The notes under the pieces were generated by a model. It had not been told where the DNA came from and did not search any database. It was given only the letters and a program-made list of their open reading frames with translations. From Trichomonas vaginalis G3 (lineage: Eukaryota; Parabasalia; Trichomonadida; Trichomonadidae): a stretch of DNA of 64,000 nt. Position numbers and translations under genes: made by a program. Below, piece by piece: positions 19,192 through 28,224 of the stretch (positions within the stretch are counted from its first letter, which is position 1; each line of letters starts with the position of its first letter). The stretch lies in the NCBI RefSeq assembly GCF_026262505.1, contig NC_067206.1, positions 32,937,896 to 33,001,895 of the forward strand, given 5' to 3'.

Positions 19192-21599
19192 GGATGGGCA
19201 CTCATTAGGGTGATGAAAAAAATCAAGTCTAGCAAAGTCAATATATTAAAAACAGTGAAGACTATTATATAGCATTATAGTGCACAAGCTCAAATATTTA
19301 GTGATGCATTTCTCGAACTTATTTTATTTATAAGTTAACCTTGAAACATGAATTTTAGTATATCATGAGCATATTTTTTTCTAATTTTGCAATACTTATA
19401 ATATCATACCAGGATTCATGTGGAAGTCTAATATTTGGTATATAATATTCTTACAATAAATGTATTAATTCAATTATATTCAAAATGATGTGTCGCAATT
19501 TTTACTGAAATTGCAAATTTAATTTCAACAATGAAATTATTGTTTAAAAAAAATAGCACAACAGCAAGATGGACAATCATATATAGAATTATAATGCTCC
19601 ATATAATGCTTTGATTTGATGCGTATATAATGTTATTTTTCGAACATCTTTGTAAAAAATTGATTTTTGTAATTTTTGAAAAAATTCGATTTTATTTCGA
19701 GATTTCCTCTATAGGTGAAGTATATTGAACAATATTCCTATGGGAGAAAATAATTGTAAGTATGAGTACTTTCATTAATACTATGGGTGCCATGGTTATC
19801 GCTCAAACGATCAAGTTATATCTCGATTGCGTAAATTGAAATTTTGCTATTTTCTAAATTCACGGCAACAACATTCTTTTATCCTGATCGTACATCACAA
19901 TATTTGAATGCGCGACCATTTGTTCAAGAAACCGTCAAGTTATTCTTCATTTTTCATGCCGCGGCGAACAAAAGCAGTTGCAAAGCGTATAAAGAACTTA
20001 GTTCAAAGCGCGAAAAATAGGGTAGAGCCATATGTCGTCAACACTGTTGAATTTGTGCTATCTGTATTATTGAGCGGCGCTACATTTTGCCAATCAGAAT
20101 TTCAATTCATGCTGAATAACATCAAAGTTCCGTCAGAAGCTACATTTCATCGAGTCCAAGAAAAGGTTGGTCGTGTTATCATAGAAGTTGCCAGAGAATC
20201 TGTTAATTATTGGAAATCTCGAATGAGAAAATGTTCGGGACTTTTGTTTGACGGTTCTTGGAGTCAGAGAAGAAATGCAATGTTTTGCTATGTACAATTT
20301 GTAGAAGAGAAACTCAAAAAAATTGTAGATTGGGAAGTGATATCTAAATCTTTTAAAAATTTCAAAGGTAATTTCAACGGAAAATCAAATGAAATGGAAT
20401 TTGAAGGCTTAAAAAGAATGCTGAAGCGTTGGAATAATGAAAAACGTGTAAATTTTTTTGTGCATGATGGCGATGTCAAAATTGTTTCTACAATCAAAAA
20501 TACGTTCAAAGGTATCAGAGAATACAGAGATCCTGGACATTTTCTTAACAATATACAGAAAAAGCTCAAACTGCCAGAATTCAGAATCTTATCTAGCATT
20601 TCAAAGAATTTATTGCGTTGGCTTAGGCAACTTCTCAATGACACACATATGTCAATTAAAACAAAGAAGTTTTTATGGTTGAATTCCGCTAAACATTATG
20701 CCGGAAATCATAAATTTTGTCCAGATCCTGAAAAATGCAAGATGATTAAACCATGGAAATATGCAAAAAATAAAACTGCTATAAAAACATTTAAAAAATT
20801 CCTCGAAGATACCGTAAAAATCTTTGATATGGTAAAAAAGATTCATTCAACTCAAGTAGTTGAATCGATAAACCATATCAAAGCAATGCTTGCTAATAAA
20901 AATATTAATTGGCATGCTTCTTGGCCAATTAGGATGGCAGTCACAATATTGCATTTCAATGAAAGTATGTTTGAAACGATTGTAGCAATAAGATACAGGT
21001 TAAATTTACCAACAATGCCAGAAATGATGAACAGATATTTCAGAATGTATGATACAACAAAAGATTTAATCAAAGCATTCAAAAATTCAAAGCAAGTTCA
21101 AAAAAAGTTTGCGGCATTAAGAGCTATAAAGAGAGGTCTTCAAGCTACCGATGATTGTATTACTCTGAAATCACATAAATAATTATTAAATTTATTTCAC
21201 CCTCAAAACATCATAATCTTGCACCTTCTTTGAATAAACACTTTCACCTTCTATTTTTAATTAATGTTTTTTAATTGTCCAAAATTTTTAGATTATATAA
21301 GATATAATCTAAAAGATAAGTATATATTCTTAATCACAAAACCTAGCATTTTATCATATCTATATATCAGCTTCCTAAATATAATACTCATATAGTTAGT
21401 ATGATTTTAATGTTTTTGAACATGAAACGAAAATATGATTACAATCATATAACATAATGGAGTTATTGATATAACTTATATGCATGATACATTAAGAAGT
21501 CTTCCAACAATATAGATATAGTTGTAGATTCCTATGATTCCTTTTATATTGTGAGATAATAACATTTTTATGCTGTCAGGAGCCTATGAGTGTCCATCC
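19192..21599. mobile_element. Kolobok-like DNA transposon, 2408 bp
   Basis: The element has short inverted ends, GGATGGGCACTCATTAGG on the left and GGATGGACACTCATAGG read inward from the right. It is flanked by TTAA on both sides, and its transposase frame is intact. TTAA duplications are known for piggyBac and Kolobok elements; the transposase resembles the latter. It lies in an ankyrin gene in the opposite orientation to the host gene. About 700 bp upstream and 400 bp downstream of the transposase are AT-rich and non-coding. Intact frame and clean duplications suggest recent insertion. Confidence 0.85.
19908..21182 (+). CDS. Kolobok/Mutator-like transposase
   Basis: The 424-residue protein has the fold signature of Mutator-like and Kolobok transposases. 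FDGSWSQRR places the first catalytic Asp at residue 115. GKSNEMEFEG follows at about 160-170, then HDGD with Asp at 187 and 189. A late Glu lies at residue 319 (QVVESINH). CPDPEKC near residue 265 could be a zinc site. A second ATG at residue 17 (MPRRTKAVAKR) starts a more typical basic N-terminus and may be the true start. No THAP finger is seen. It would cut and paste the element at TTAA. The family name is inferred from motif order and the TTAA duplication. Confidence 0.75.
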   Translation: MRDHLFKKPSSYSSFFMPRRTKAVAKRIKNLVQSAKNRVEPYVVNTVEFVLSVLLSGATFCQSEFQFMLNNIKVPSEATFHRVQEKVGRVIIEVARESVNYWKSRMRKCSGLLFDGSWSQRRNAMFCYVQFVEEKLKKIVDWEVISKSFKNFKGNFNGKSNEMEFEGLKRMLKRWNNEKRVNFFVHDGDVKIVSTIKNTFKGIREYRDPGHFLNNIQKKLKLPEFRILSSISKNLLRWLRQLLNDTHMSIKTKKFLWLNSAKHYAGNHKFCPDPEKCKMIKPWKYAKNKTAIKTFKKFLEDTVKIFDMVKKIHSTQVVESINHIKAMLANKNINWHASWPIRMAVTILHFNESMFETIVAIRYRLNLPTMPEMMNRYFRMYDTTKDLIKAFKNSKQVQKKFAALRAIKRGLQATDDCITLKSHK

Positions 21600-21603
21600 T
21601 TAA
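21600..21603. repeat. TTAA target-site duplication, right copy
   Basis: TTAA directly follows the CCATCC end of the transposon and matches the copy at 19188-19191. Confidence 0.8.
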
Positions 21604-22306
21604 AAAATTTAAAATCAATCAAATTTTTCCGAATAATGTCTTCAATAAAGTCATTGTTATGAGATAATATTGCATACTCTAAGCTCTGGTTGTGAATATA
21701 TTGGTTTTTTATACATTCATTGATAATATCAGTATTTCGACCAATAACTGCAAATTGTTGACATTCATAAGTGATTTGATATTTCAATTCTGAAATAAGA
21801 TAAATAAAGATATTAACTGATCCAAAATATGCGCATGCTTCAAGAACATCTAATGAAAAATCAGAAGTATATATTTTAATGTCTTCTGGAGATTTGCCAA
21901 TAAGAAATTCTTTAAATTTGTCTATTTGATCATTCATTATTATTAAATCAATTTCATCATAGTTTGCATCCGATTCAATAACGCAGATTTCATCATCATT
22001 TGATTTGTATTTCATATCATTGTTAATGCCAAAACGAAAAATCTTCTTAATATCTTGTGTTTTTTGTGAATACTTCGTGAAAAGCATGTTGAGGATTTTG
22101 ATGTAAGAATCAATAGATCTGTAGTTCCATTTGCACGCATTGACTAAGTTTCTGATGATTTGATCAACTTGAACTTTGTATTTTTCAATTAAAATTGTTT
22201 GGATCTGTTGAAAAAACTCATCAATTGAATGATTTGGTTGTAAGTGATAGAGCATATCATATGTATTTATAAAATCATCATACTTGTTTAAATATTCGTA
22301 ACTCAT
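21604..22306 (-). pseudogene. Ankyrin-repeat gene, 5' part, before the transposon
   Basis: The frame starts at MSYEYLNKYDDF and encodes about 234 residues of the DUF3447-like region, close to the N-terminus of the intact neighbour at 15301-17538. The frame then enters the transposon and stops 6 codons later at 21584. With the distal part at 17843-19187 it was one gene of the same architecture as its neighbour. Confidence 0.85.
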
Positions 22307-22537
22307 TATGCTTTATAAATGAAATTTTGGAAAAATTAATTTTGAATCAAAAATAATCGTTATGATTTCGTATAAAATTTCCACATGTAGAGTAATTCAT
22401 AATTCATAATAAATGTACGTTTATTTTATCAAGAAATAATATGATTCATAGTTATAAACCCCATGTAAATGATATATTTTGAATAGATATTAATCAATTA
22501 AGGGTCATGCGTACTTAATATTTCCATTTACTTTAAA
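22307..22537. other. Spacer between ankyrin gene and Maverick end
   Basis: AT-rich flank with no recognised feature. No target duplication of the Maverick could be recognised here. Confidence 0.4.
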
Positions 22538-22555
22538 CCATTAAAAAAAAAAAAA

Positions 22556-22622
22556 GGGTAGTGGGGCCTCCAGGCACTTCGTGCCCTCTAGCCCTGAAGA
22601 TGTTTAGTATAAATGAAGTTTG
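22556..22622. repeat. Maverick terminal inverted repeat, left
   Basis: The sequence from GGTAGTGGGGCCTCC to TATAAATGAAGTTT matches, inverted, 55519-55579. It contains a small hairpin (GGCACTTCGTGCC). A related module follows at 22621-22680 with the hairpin GGCGCGTTGCGCC. Outside is a run of A. Confidence 0.85.
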
Positions 22623-22823
22623 GGTACTGGGGGCTTCCAGGCGCGTTGCGCCCTCTAGCCCATAAAAAATTTTTGGTAGAGCACTCAAAATAGTATAACT
22701 TTGTCCGGACAAGTAAGGGTCTATCGTCGCTACAGGAAAAGTTACAGGCGTTCCAAGGAAGTATACTTTGAGAAGCCTTTTCTGTCACTTTTCAGGAAAA
22801 AACATTTTTATTATTATATATAA

Positions 22824-23618
22824 ATGAATTTTACAAAACCACCGTTACCCTTCTTTGGAAATAAGAGTAGATGTAAAGATATTCTATTGAGAGAACTTAA
22901 GAAACTACCGAATGGTCTAACATTTGTAGATTTGTTCGGTGGAAGTTTCTATATATCCCATTTGTGCCATACAATATTCCCAGACTCAAAGATTATATGC
23001 AATGACTTCGACAACTATATGGACCGTCTCAAACATATTCCAGACACTAACAAAATATTGAAAGAGTTAAAAGAAAAGATACCTATAGGTAAGATGGAAC
23101 GTATACCATTAGATAAGAAAAATATTGTGAGAGAGGTTTTGAAAAAAGCAGAATATATAGACTGGGATAGTATATCTGCTAGACTATTATATAGTGGTTC
23201 TATAAGAGTTCATGACATTGAAACACTTATGTCAAATGTTTTATATCTTAACTATACAAAGGTTTTCAAAGAGGACATAGAAAAATATATTGAGGGTATA
23301 GAGTTTGTGAGATGTCGTTGGACAGAGTTGTATGAAAAATATAAAGACAAGGAAAATGTTTTCTTTATAGTGGACCCGCCGTTCTATAACACATGGGATT
23401 TTCAATACCAAGTAGACTGGACTTTGAGAGACTCTTTAGAAACTTTAGACGTTTTACATAACTGTCCATGCTTTTACTTTACATCCGATAAAAGTGGTTT
23501 GGAAACCGTTATGAGATGGTTAGAGGACATACATGACTATGAGTTTAGATATGACAAGATAGAATATGAGAGAGGTCCTATAAACCGAGAAAGTGTCATA
23601 ACAAAGAAATTTTACTAG
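22824..23618 (+). CDS. D12-class N6-adenine DNA methyltransferase
   Basis: The 264-residue protein has the D12/Dam-type motif order: PFFGNKSR near residues 9-16, FVDLFGG (SAM-binding loop) near 33-39, and VDPPF (catalytic) near 188-192. Such enzymes methylate adenine in short palindromes, often GATC. It is the outermost gene of the left arm; the right arm has no full counterpart. The frame looks whole. N6-methyladenine is reported as the main DNA modification in T. vaginalis, and related enzymes occur in its Mavericks, so a role in marking element DNA is plausible. Target specificity is not visible from sequence. Confidence 0.85.
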   Translation: MNFTKPPLPFFGNKSRCKDILLRELKKLPNGLTFVDLFGGSFYISHLCHTIFPDSKIICNDFDNYMDRLKHIPDTNKILKELKEKIPIGKMERIPLDKKNIVREVLKKAEYIDWDSISARLLYSGSIRVHDIETLMSNVLYLNYTKVFKEDIEKYIEGIEFVRCRWTELYEKYKDKENVFFIVDPPFYNTWDFQYQVDWTLRDSLETLDVLHNCPCFYFTSDKSGLETVMRWLEDIHDYEFRYDKIEYERGPINRESVITKKFY

Positions 23619-23625
23619 TAAGTAA

Positions 23626-23757
23626 ATGTGGTTTGAAATAGGACTACTTGTTTTAGGTTTTTTCCATTGTGTCATTTATTTCTTTGACGTGGCAGAAAAG
23701 TACAGAGAATATGAAGATGAACCAATGCCTGCAAATGTCCAGTATATGTACTCGTAA
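23626..23757 (+). CDS. Small membrane protein, 43 aa (left arm)
   Basis: The peptide starts MWFEIGLLVLGFFHC, has one hydrophobic helix of about 18 residues and ends with an acidic tail. A same-length copy lies in the right arm at 54278-54409 with about two changes. Conservation in both arms supports a real gene. The function is unknown; a virion membrane or lysis role is only a guess. Confidence 0.6.
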   Translation: MWFEIGLLVLGFFHCVIYFFDVAEKYREYEDEPMPANVQYMYS

Positions 23758-23780
23758 GAGATATTTTTATCTAATATTAA

Positions 23781-24143
23781 ATGGACGCACAGAACTTAGC
23801 GAATGCACAGCAACCTGGACAACCAAACCCAGAGAATATTCCAAATGAAGTTAGAATACAAACTGCAATGGCAAACTATGGTCAAGTGCCAACAGATGTA
23901 CAAATGCAAACTGCCATGTCAAATGACGCTGCGTTAGGTTTGCCACCATGGTATGCAAATATGAGATGGAAAGAGTTTTATACAAACCCTGAAGTGGGAT
24001 ATAAACAACTTTATGCAGATGACGCGAACACAGGAGTTGACCCAGAATATGTTTTCTACCAGAGGAGAAACAGAATGTATGAGCTCCAGTTAAAGAATGC
24101 TATGGAACTCAACAGGAAACGTAAGAGACTAGGCGGACATTAG
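23781..24143 (+). CDS. 120-aa structural-type protein (left arm)
   Basis: The Gln/Asn-rich N-terminus holds two near-identical units (VRIQTAMANYGQVP, VQMQTAMSNDAALG). A Trp/Tyr-rich middle and a basic end (NRKRKRLGGH) follow. The right-arm copy at 53892-54254 is identical at protein level. Small size, basic tail and position beside other short genes suggest a virion component, but I do not recognise a family. Confidence 0.6.
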   Translation: MDAQNLANAQQPGQPNPENIPNEVRIQTAMANYGQVPTDVQMQTAMSNDAALGLPPWYANMRWKEFYTNPEVGYKQLYADDANTGVDPEYVFYQRRNRMYELQLKNAMELNRKRKRLGGH

Positions 24144-24160
24144 ATTTTTACACGTAGTAA

Positions 24161-24403
24161 ATGGGTTTCTTCAGTAGTATTGGAAACTTCTTTCGAAATG
24201 TTGGAAGAGGTATATGGAATGGAATAAAAACCGTAGGAAGAGGAATTTGGAACGGAGTCAAAAATATTGGTAAAAGAGTAGGTCAGTTCGTTGGTATTAT
24301 ACCTAAAGACCCTGAACCAGAAGAACAAGCTCCTGTTATACAACAGCCTGAACCTGCACCACAGTCAAGTTGGCAACCAAATCCAACACCTCAACCGTAT
24401 TAA
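24161..24403 (+). CDS. 80-aa amphipathic minor virion-type protein (left arm)
   Basis: The N-terminus MGFFSSIGNFFRNV is followed by repeats of VGRGIWNG, forming an amphipathic basic helix. The C-terminus is rich in Pro and Gln. The layout recalls membrane-active minor capsid proteins of adenovirus-like viruses, but homology is not shown. The copy in the right arm (53631-53873) differs by one residue. Confidence 0.55.
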   Translation: MGFFSSIGNFFRNVGRGIWNGIKTVGRGIWNGVKNIGKRVGQFVGIIPKDPEPEEQAPVIQQPEPAPQSSWQPNPTPQPY

Positions 24404-24407
24404 AAAA

Positions 24408-25256
24408 TTATATTTTTACCGTTCGATAGTAGTTGTATATGAAACTAAGTTCTAAGTAAAACGCATGGTATAATGGAATTATTCTCTTTCTTCCATCTGT
24501 AGTAAACCATACTTGAAAGTCTGAAATACTTCCACTTGGTGGTTCGTATAACTTTGTAGGTTTTTCGTAAAAGTCATTTGCCAAGCATAAGAAAGAGTTT
24601 TGGGCGCCAGAAAATGAAGCATGAACGATAATAGCATCTGAGTCGAAAACATTTTCATATGTTCCATTAGGGTTTTCGACTTCATAAAAGTCCGGGTGTA
24701 CTGGATATTCTGCAGGCTGATTTAACATCCTCAGAAATCTATACCATGCCAAGTTGTTATATTTTGTAGAAATATAAACGTTTTCTCCAAGGTCTTCTAT
24801 TCTATTGATTTTAACAGTTGCATTTTTCCTGTCATATATAATATCGAGATGGTACTCTCCTTCGTCAATGTTATACTGTTTTGCATATTCGAGATAGATA
24901 TCGTTTATTTTTTCTTGAAAAGCTTGAAGAGTTGTTTCTAAGTTTACAAGCAAATTCACTTGTAAAAGTTTTCCCTGTTCAAATTTCTCATACGTACGTT
25001 TTTCTTTGTTATAGTATCGAACTTCAAAACCGACTGTAAATGGGAAACCATGTATGGCTTCTGAAATGAACTTCATTCTACGAAAGCCAATAGCTTTTGT
25101 GACGGATGGGTCTCTTAACCATCTTAACGGGTAGTCAAAACGATAGCCTTCATGCTTTACGGTCTCTGTCTCAAACTTTTGACCTACATTAGTAAAAAGT
25201 TCATCTAATGGTTTAGTTGTAGCAACTCTAGAATTTTCTTTTTCTATTGAAAGCAT
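24408..25256 (-). CDS. 282-aa structural-type protein, paralogue A (left arm)
   Basis: The family is not recognised. N-terminal motifs (TTKPLDELFTNVGQKF, YRFDYPLRWL, AIGFRRMKF) and a C-terminal block (LYEPPSGSISDFQVWFTT, then IIPLYHAFYLELSFIYNY) are shared with the 285-aa gene at 29644, so the two are paralogues. The middle 130 residues differ strongly from the mirror copy at 52778-53626, while both ends are nearly identical. The gene is divergent from the fibre gene, with only 18 bp between the starts. A role in the capsid, for example as a penton or fibre-base protein, is inferred from position. Confidence 0.6.
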   Translation of the reverse strand: MLSIEKENSRVATTKPLDELFTNVGQKFETETVKHEGYRFDYPLRWLRDPSVTKAIGFRRMKFISEAIHGFPFTVGFEVRYYNKEKRTYEKFEQGKLLQVNLLVNLETTLQAFQEKINDIYLEYAKQYNIDEGEYHLDIIYDRKNATVKINRIEDLGENVYISTKYNNLAWYRFLRMLNQPAEYPVHPDFYEVENPNGTYENVFDSDAIIVHASFSGAQNSFLCLANDFYEKPTKLYEPPSGSISDFQVWFTTDGRKRIIPLYHAFYLELSFIYNYYRTVKI

Positions 25257-25274
25257 ATTTTATCTAGAATAAAA
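25257..25274. promoter_or_regulatory. 18-bp bidirectional promoter-like palindrome (left arm)
   Basis: ATTTTATCTAGAATAAAA is the whole gap between two divergent ATG codons and is almost its own reverse complement. The same gap occurs in the right arm at 52760-52777. Confidence 0.5.
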
Positions 25275-26609
25275 ATGTCAAATGAAACAGCGTCTATGAG
25301 AGAAATACAACACAACCGACAACTCATTATACAAGCTCTAAATAAGAACACAACAAACTTTTCAAACTATTCTAAGATATCTGAGTCATTGAAAGAAGGA
25401 AACTTAAAACTGACATTAAACCCAATGACAGATGAGTTTCTATTTCAAGACAAGAAGAACCATACTGTCTGTATAAATCCAACAAAAGGAACTTTAAACG
25501 AGAAACCTATAAATGAACTTCTTTTGAAAGCAGATGTTGACAACAAAGCTGACAAAACATATGTAGACGATGCAATAGCAAAAGAAGAAGAAAGAGCTAA
25601 CAAAGCTTATGCAACAAAAGAACATACTCATCCTGAACTAGCAGACAAAACATATGTTGACAATAAAATGTCAAGTGAAGTGACAAGAGCTGAAAACGAA
25701 TATTCTAAAAAGACTCATACACATACCATTGCAAATATTACAAACTTACAAGAAACCTTAAACAGGAAAAGTGACGTTGGACATACACATTCTATATCTG
25801 AAATAACAGACTTAAACGTTAGCCTTGAAAAGAAAGCAGATAAGGAATGGGTGGCTAGTGTGTTAGTGAAGAAAGCAGATAAGGAATATGTGGATGAAAA
25901 AGATAACGAAATGAAAGAAAGGGTTGACTGGTACCATGAATGGACATCGAAGATTTTAAAAAGTAAAGCCGATACAGGATGGGTTTCAGGATGTTTAGAC
26001 CTTAAAGCGGATAAAACATATGTTAACGATGAGTTAGAGAAGAAAGCAAATAAGACTCATACACATACAAGTTTTACAACTTTTACAGCAGATGATATTA
26101 CACTAAACACAACCTTGCCAAGTAAAGCTCCAACAATACCACCGGCAACAAGTCTTGTAGATACTTTGATATCTAATGACAATAGTATTATACATCTAAG
26201 ACAGGAACTCAATGTGCTTAAACAAATTTTGCCGAATCTTATTTACCCGGTTGGCTCTATTTATACGTCAATGAACTCTACCAGACCAGAAGTAGTACTT
26301 GGTTTTGGAACTTGGACTCAAATAGTCGACAGGTTTTTGTATTGTGCAAACTCTTCAAAGGAAACAGGTGGAAGTAAAACGATTTCAGGTGAAAATTTAC
26401 CTGCGCACAGTCACTACATAGATTTAAGTACATCTCAAGCAGGTTGGCATAAGCATAGATATTGGGATTGGTCAGCAATGACAAAAGGTAAAGGATATGA
26501 TGTTAAAGACAACGTTAAGTTTGCTATAAATTGTTACTGGAGTAACACTGAGGAGGAGGAAACCATACACATCGCGTTTCAGGTATACGCAAACAACGGG
26601 ACAAAGTAA
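25275..26609 (+). CDS. Phage-type tail-fibre/collar-like protein (left arm)
   Basis: The protein has repeated ADKTYVD and KKADKEYV units alternating with THTH motifs, the pattern of phage long-tail-fibre shafts. It then has the collar-type domain YPVGSIYTS and LPAHSH. In phages such proteins form trimeric receptor-binding fibres whose paired His residues bind metal. The right-arm copy (469 aa) is the better preserved one; this copy looks damaged. A segment before the collar (about residues 275-320) is unlike the right arm's. Function as an element's attachment fibre is inferred. Confidence 0.75.
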   Translation: MSNETASMREIQHNRQLIIQALNKNTTNFSNYSKISESLKEGNLKLTLNPMTDEFLFQDKKNHTVCINPTKGTLNEKPINELLLKADVDNKADKTYVDDAIAKEEERANKAYATKEHTHPELADKTYVDNKMSSEVTRAENEYSKKTHTHTIANITNLQETLNRKSDVGHTHSISEITDLNVSLEKKADKEWVASVLVKKADKEYVDEKDNEMKERVDWYHEWTSKILKSKADTGWVSGCLDLKADKTYVNDELEKKANKTHTHTSFTTFTADDITLNTTLPSKAPTIPPATSLVDTLISNDNSIIHLRQELNVLKQILPNLIYPVGSIYTSMNSTRPEVVLGFGTWTQIVDRFLYCANSSKETGGSKTISGENLPAHSHYIDLSTSQAGWHKHRYWDWSAMTKGKGYDVKDNVKFAINCYWSNTEEEETIHIAFQVYANNGTK

Positions 26610-27616
26610 AGACTACATGCCACCTTACATGACAGTTTACGCATGGTATAGAAATGCTTAGTCGTCATTTTCAATTCTTTAGCATATTCGTCAGGAGTTG
26701 TCTTATATTTGTTAGGAACTGTCTTTGAAAGTATACCACCTTGAACTTTGACAAGTTTGAAACGAGGTCTGACAATAGTAGTTTTATCTTCTGCTTGCAG
26801 TCTGTACATTTTGCCATGTTTGCCTAAAACTTCATAATATTCTCTTGTATACTTTCTTCTATTTTTACGAACACGAACGTGAGTACCTGTCGGGTTCCCA
26901 TTGTTGTCATAGTCAATAGTATTTTCATATGGGTCGCGTTTAGGTATTTCTATTTTTACTTTGTCACCTTTCTGAAGTTTGAAGCCCGGCATTCTTTCTT
27001 GTTTGTCTCTTTTGACTAAATTATTAAATATATAGTCTTTCTCTAAGTCGGGGTTGTTTTTCATTTCTTCGGGGGAGTGGTTTCCCAAACCTTTTTGTTT
27101 ACGGTTATTGTAAATATTTAAAACTTGTCTCATCTTTGCCATGGAGAAGTGTCTATATTTGTCGTCATATGACATTTCATTTGCTTCACCACCTTGTGGT
27201 TGGTTTAAGTCTCTTAACATTTTTATACAACCGTCAATGACACCAAGAGCAGAATGGTTTTGGTCGACAATGAAATATTGGTTTACATTTTTTGAACGCA
27301 GATAGTTTTTAATATCGTCTGATTTGAAAGAACTTTCACAGTCAGATGTCAGTTTTGTTGGATGGTATTTGTCAACGAATATTGTCAAAGCTGCTAAGAT
27401 ATCTAAAATATTTTTGGACTGTAATGGTATGGCTTCACAGTATCTTGTGTTTTGACCGACAAATATTAGCCAGTATGGTGGTCCATCTGTTCTAACTCTC
27501 GGAATGTTTTCCAAGATATCCATAAACCAAGCATTTGGTGTTGAACTAAAGATTTTTACCATGAGTGCTTTCTTTGTCGCTTTAGAAACATAGGGGTCCT
27601 TGTTTGGATTCGTCAT
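26579..27616 (-). CDS. Retroviral-type (rve) integrase of Maverick, left arm
   Basis: The protein has an integrase core: WFMDILENIP carries the first catalytic Asp, LTSDCESSF the second, and NHSALGVID lies at the third acidic position. GLGNHSPEEM and a C-terminal SH3-like barrel (YYEVLGKHGKMYRL) are typical of Maverick integrases. It joins the element's ends to host DNA. It is convergent with the fibre gene, whose 3' end it overlaps. The core looks whole. The mirror copy lies at 50396-51351. Confidence 0.9.
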   Translation of the reverse strand: MTNPNKDPYVSKATKKALMVKIFSSTPNAWFMDILENIPRVRTDGPPYWLIFVGQNTRYCEAIPLQSKNILDILAALTIFVDKYHPTKLTSDCESSFKSDDIKNYLRSKNVNQYFIVDQNHSALGVIDGCIKMLRDLNQPQGGEANEMSYDDKYRHFSMAKMRQVLNIYNNRKQKGLGNHSPEEMKNNPDLEKDYIFNNLVKRDKQERMPGFKLQKGDKVKIEIPKRDPYENTIDYDNNGNPTGTHVRVRKNRRKYTREYYEVLGKHGKMYRLQAEDKTTIVRPRFKLVKVQGGILSKTVPNKYKTTPDEYAKELKMTTKHFYTMRKLSCKVACSLYFVPLFAYT

Positions 27617-27673
27617 TTTTAACCCATAAGAAATGGGTTTTTTGGCGCGTTAGCAGGAGTTGCATCCAGATTT

Positions 27674-28033
27674 TTGCCCGCAGTGGGAACAATAGCCAGA
27701 GGTGTATTTGGAGTTGGAAGGAAGATTTTGAGTACATTAGGTATACTTAAAGAGAAAGCACAACCTATTATACAAACTGTACAGAAAGGTTGGGATGTAG
27801 CACGAGATGCAACAAATCTTATTCCAAATCCTGAAACAAGAGGAAAAGTTCAAGGATGGATGGACAATGTAGGAAGACAAGCAGGAAACTATTATAACAA
27901 AGCAAATGACTACTATAACCAAGCAGGACACTATATGGACCAAGGTGAAAGATTCTTTAACAGAGGATATAACCATGCACAACAGTGGGTAAACAATAAC
28001 CAACCGCAACCACCTCAAACTTGGGGAATGTAA
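27674..28033 (+). CDS. Amphipathic minor virion-type protein (left arm)
   Basis: Gly/Ala-rich amphipathic helices (GTIARGVFGVGRKIL) are followed by a Tyr/Asn/Gln-rich tail with repeats of the type YYNKAND. The composition recalls minor capsid or membrane-active proteins of adenovirus-like viruses; no family is recognised. The better-started mirror copy is 49977-50378 (133 aa). This copy looks damaged at its beginning. Confidence 0.55.
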   Translation: MPAVGTIARGVFGVGRKILSTLGILKEKAQPIIQTVQKGWDVARDATNLIPNPETRGKVQGWMDNVGRQAGNYYNKANDYYNQAGHYMDQGERFFNRGYNHAQQWVNNNQPQPPQTWGM

Positions 28034-28052
28034 AATTTTTTACTGAGATGAA

Positions 28053-28205
28053 ATGAACAATACAGCATTGAGACAAATGGGTTCAAGATGGATTTGTCGG
28101 CTTCCAGCAGTTACACAACGTGTTTGTCAAGTTCTTCCTATACCTCAGGAAGTTTTAGACCGACTTAAAAAACCTAAACAACCAGTTGAAAACAAACCAA
28201 ACTAA
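28053..28205 (+). CDS. 50-aa small protein (left arm)
   Basis: The peptide starts MNNTALRQMGSRWICRL and ends in a Lys/Pro-rich tail. It is preserved in the right arm at 49805-49957 with one change. It is preceded by AAATTTTTTACTGAGATGAA, the same box as before the next gene at 28225. Unknown function. Confidence 0.6.
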   Translation: MNNTALRQMGSRWICRLPAVTQRVCQVLPIPQEVLDRLKKPKQPVENKPN

Positions 28206-28224
28206 AATTTTTTACTGAGATGAA

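Noticed and set aside
19188-21603. piggyBac family for the transposon in the ankyrin gene
   Set aside because: TTAA duplication fits, but the transposase has the DGSW, GKSNEMEFEG and HDGD pattern of Mutator/Kolobok types and no piggyBac Cys-rich end.
22588-22788. 66-aa frame on the minus strand at the left Maverick end
   Set aside because: It lies in the terminal repeat and is not preserved in the right end.
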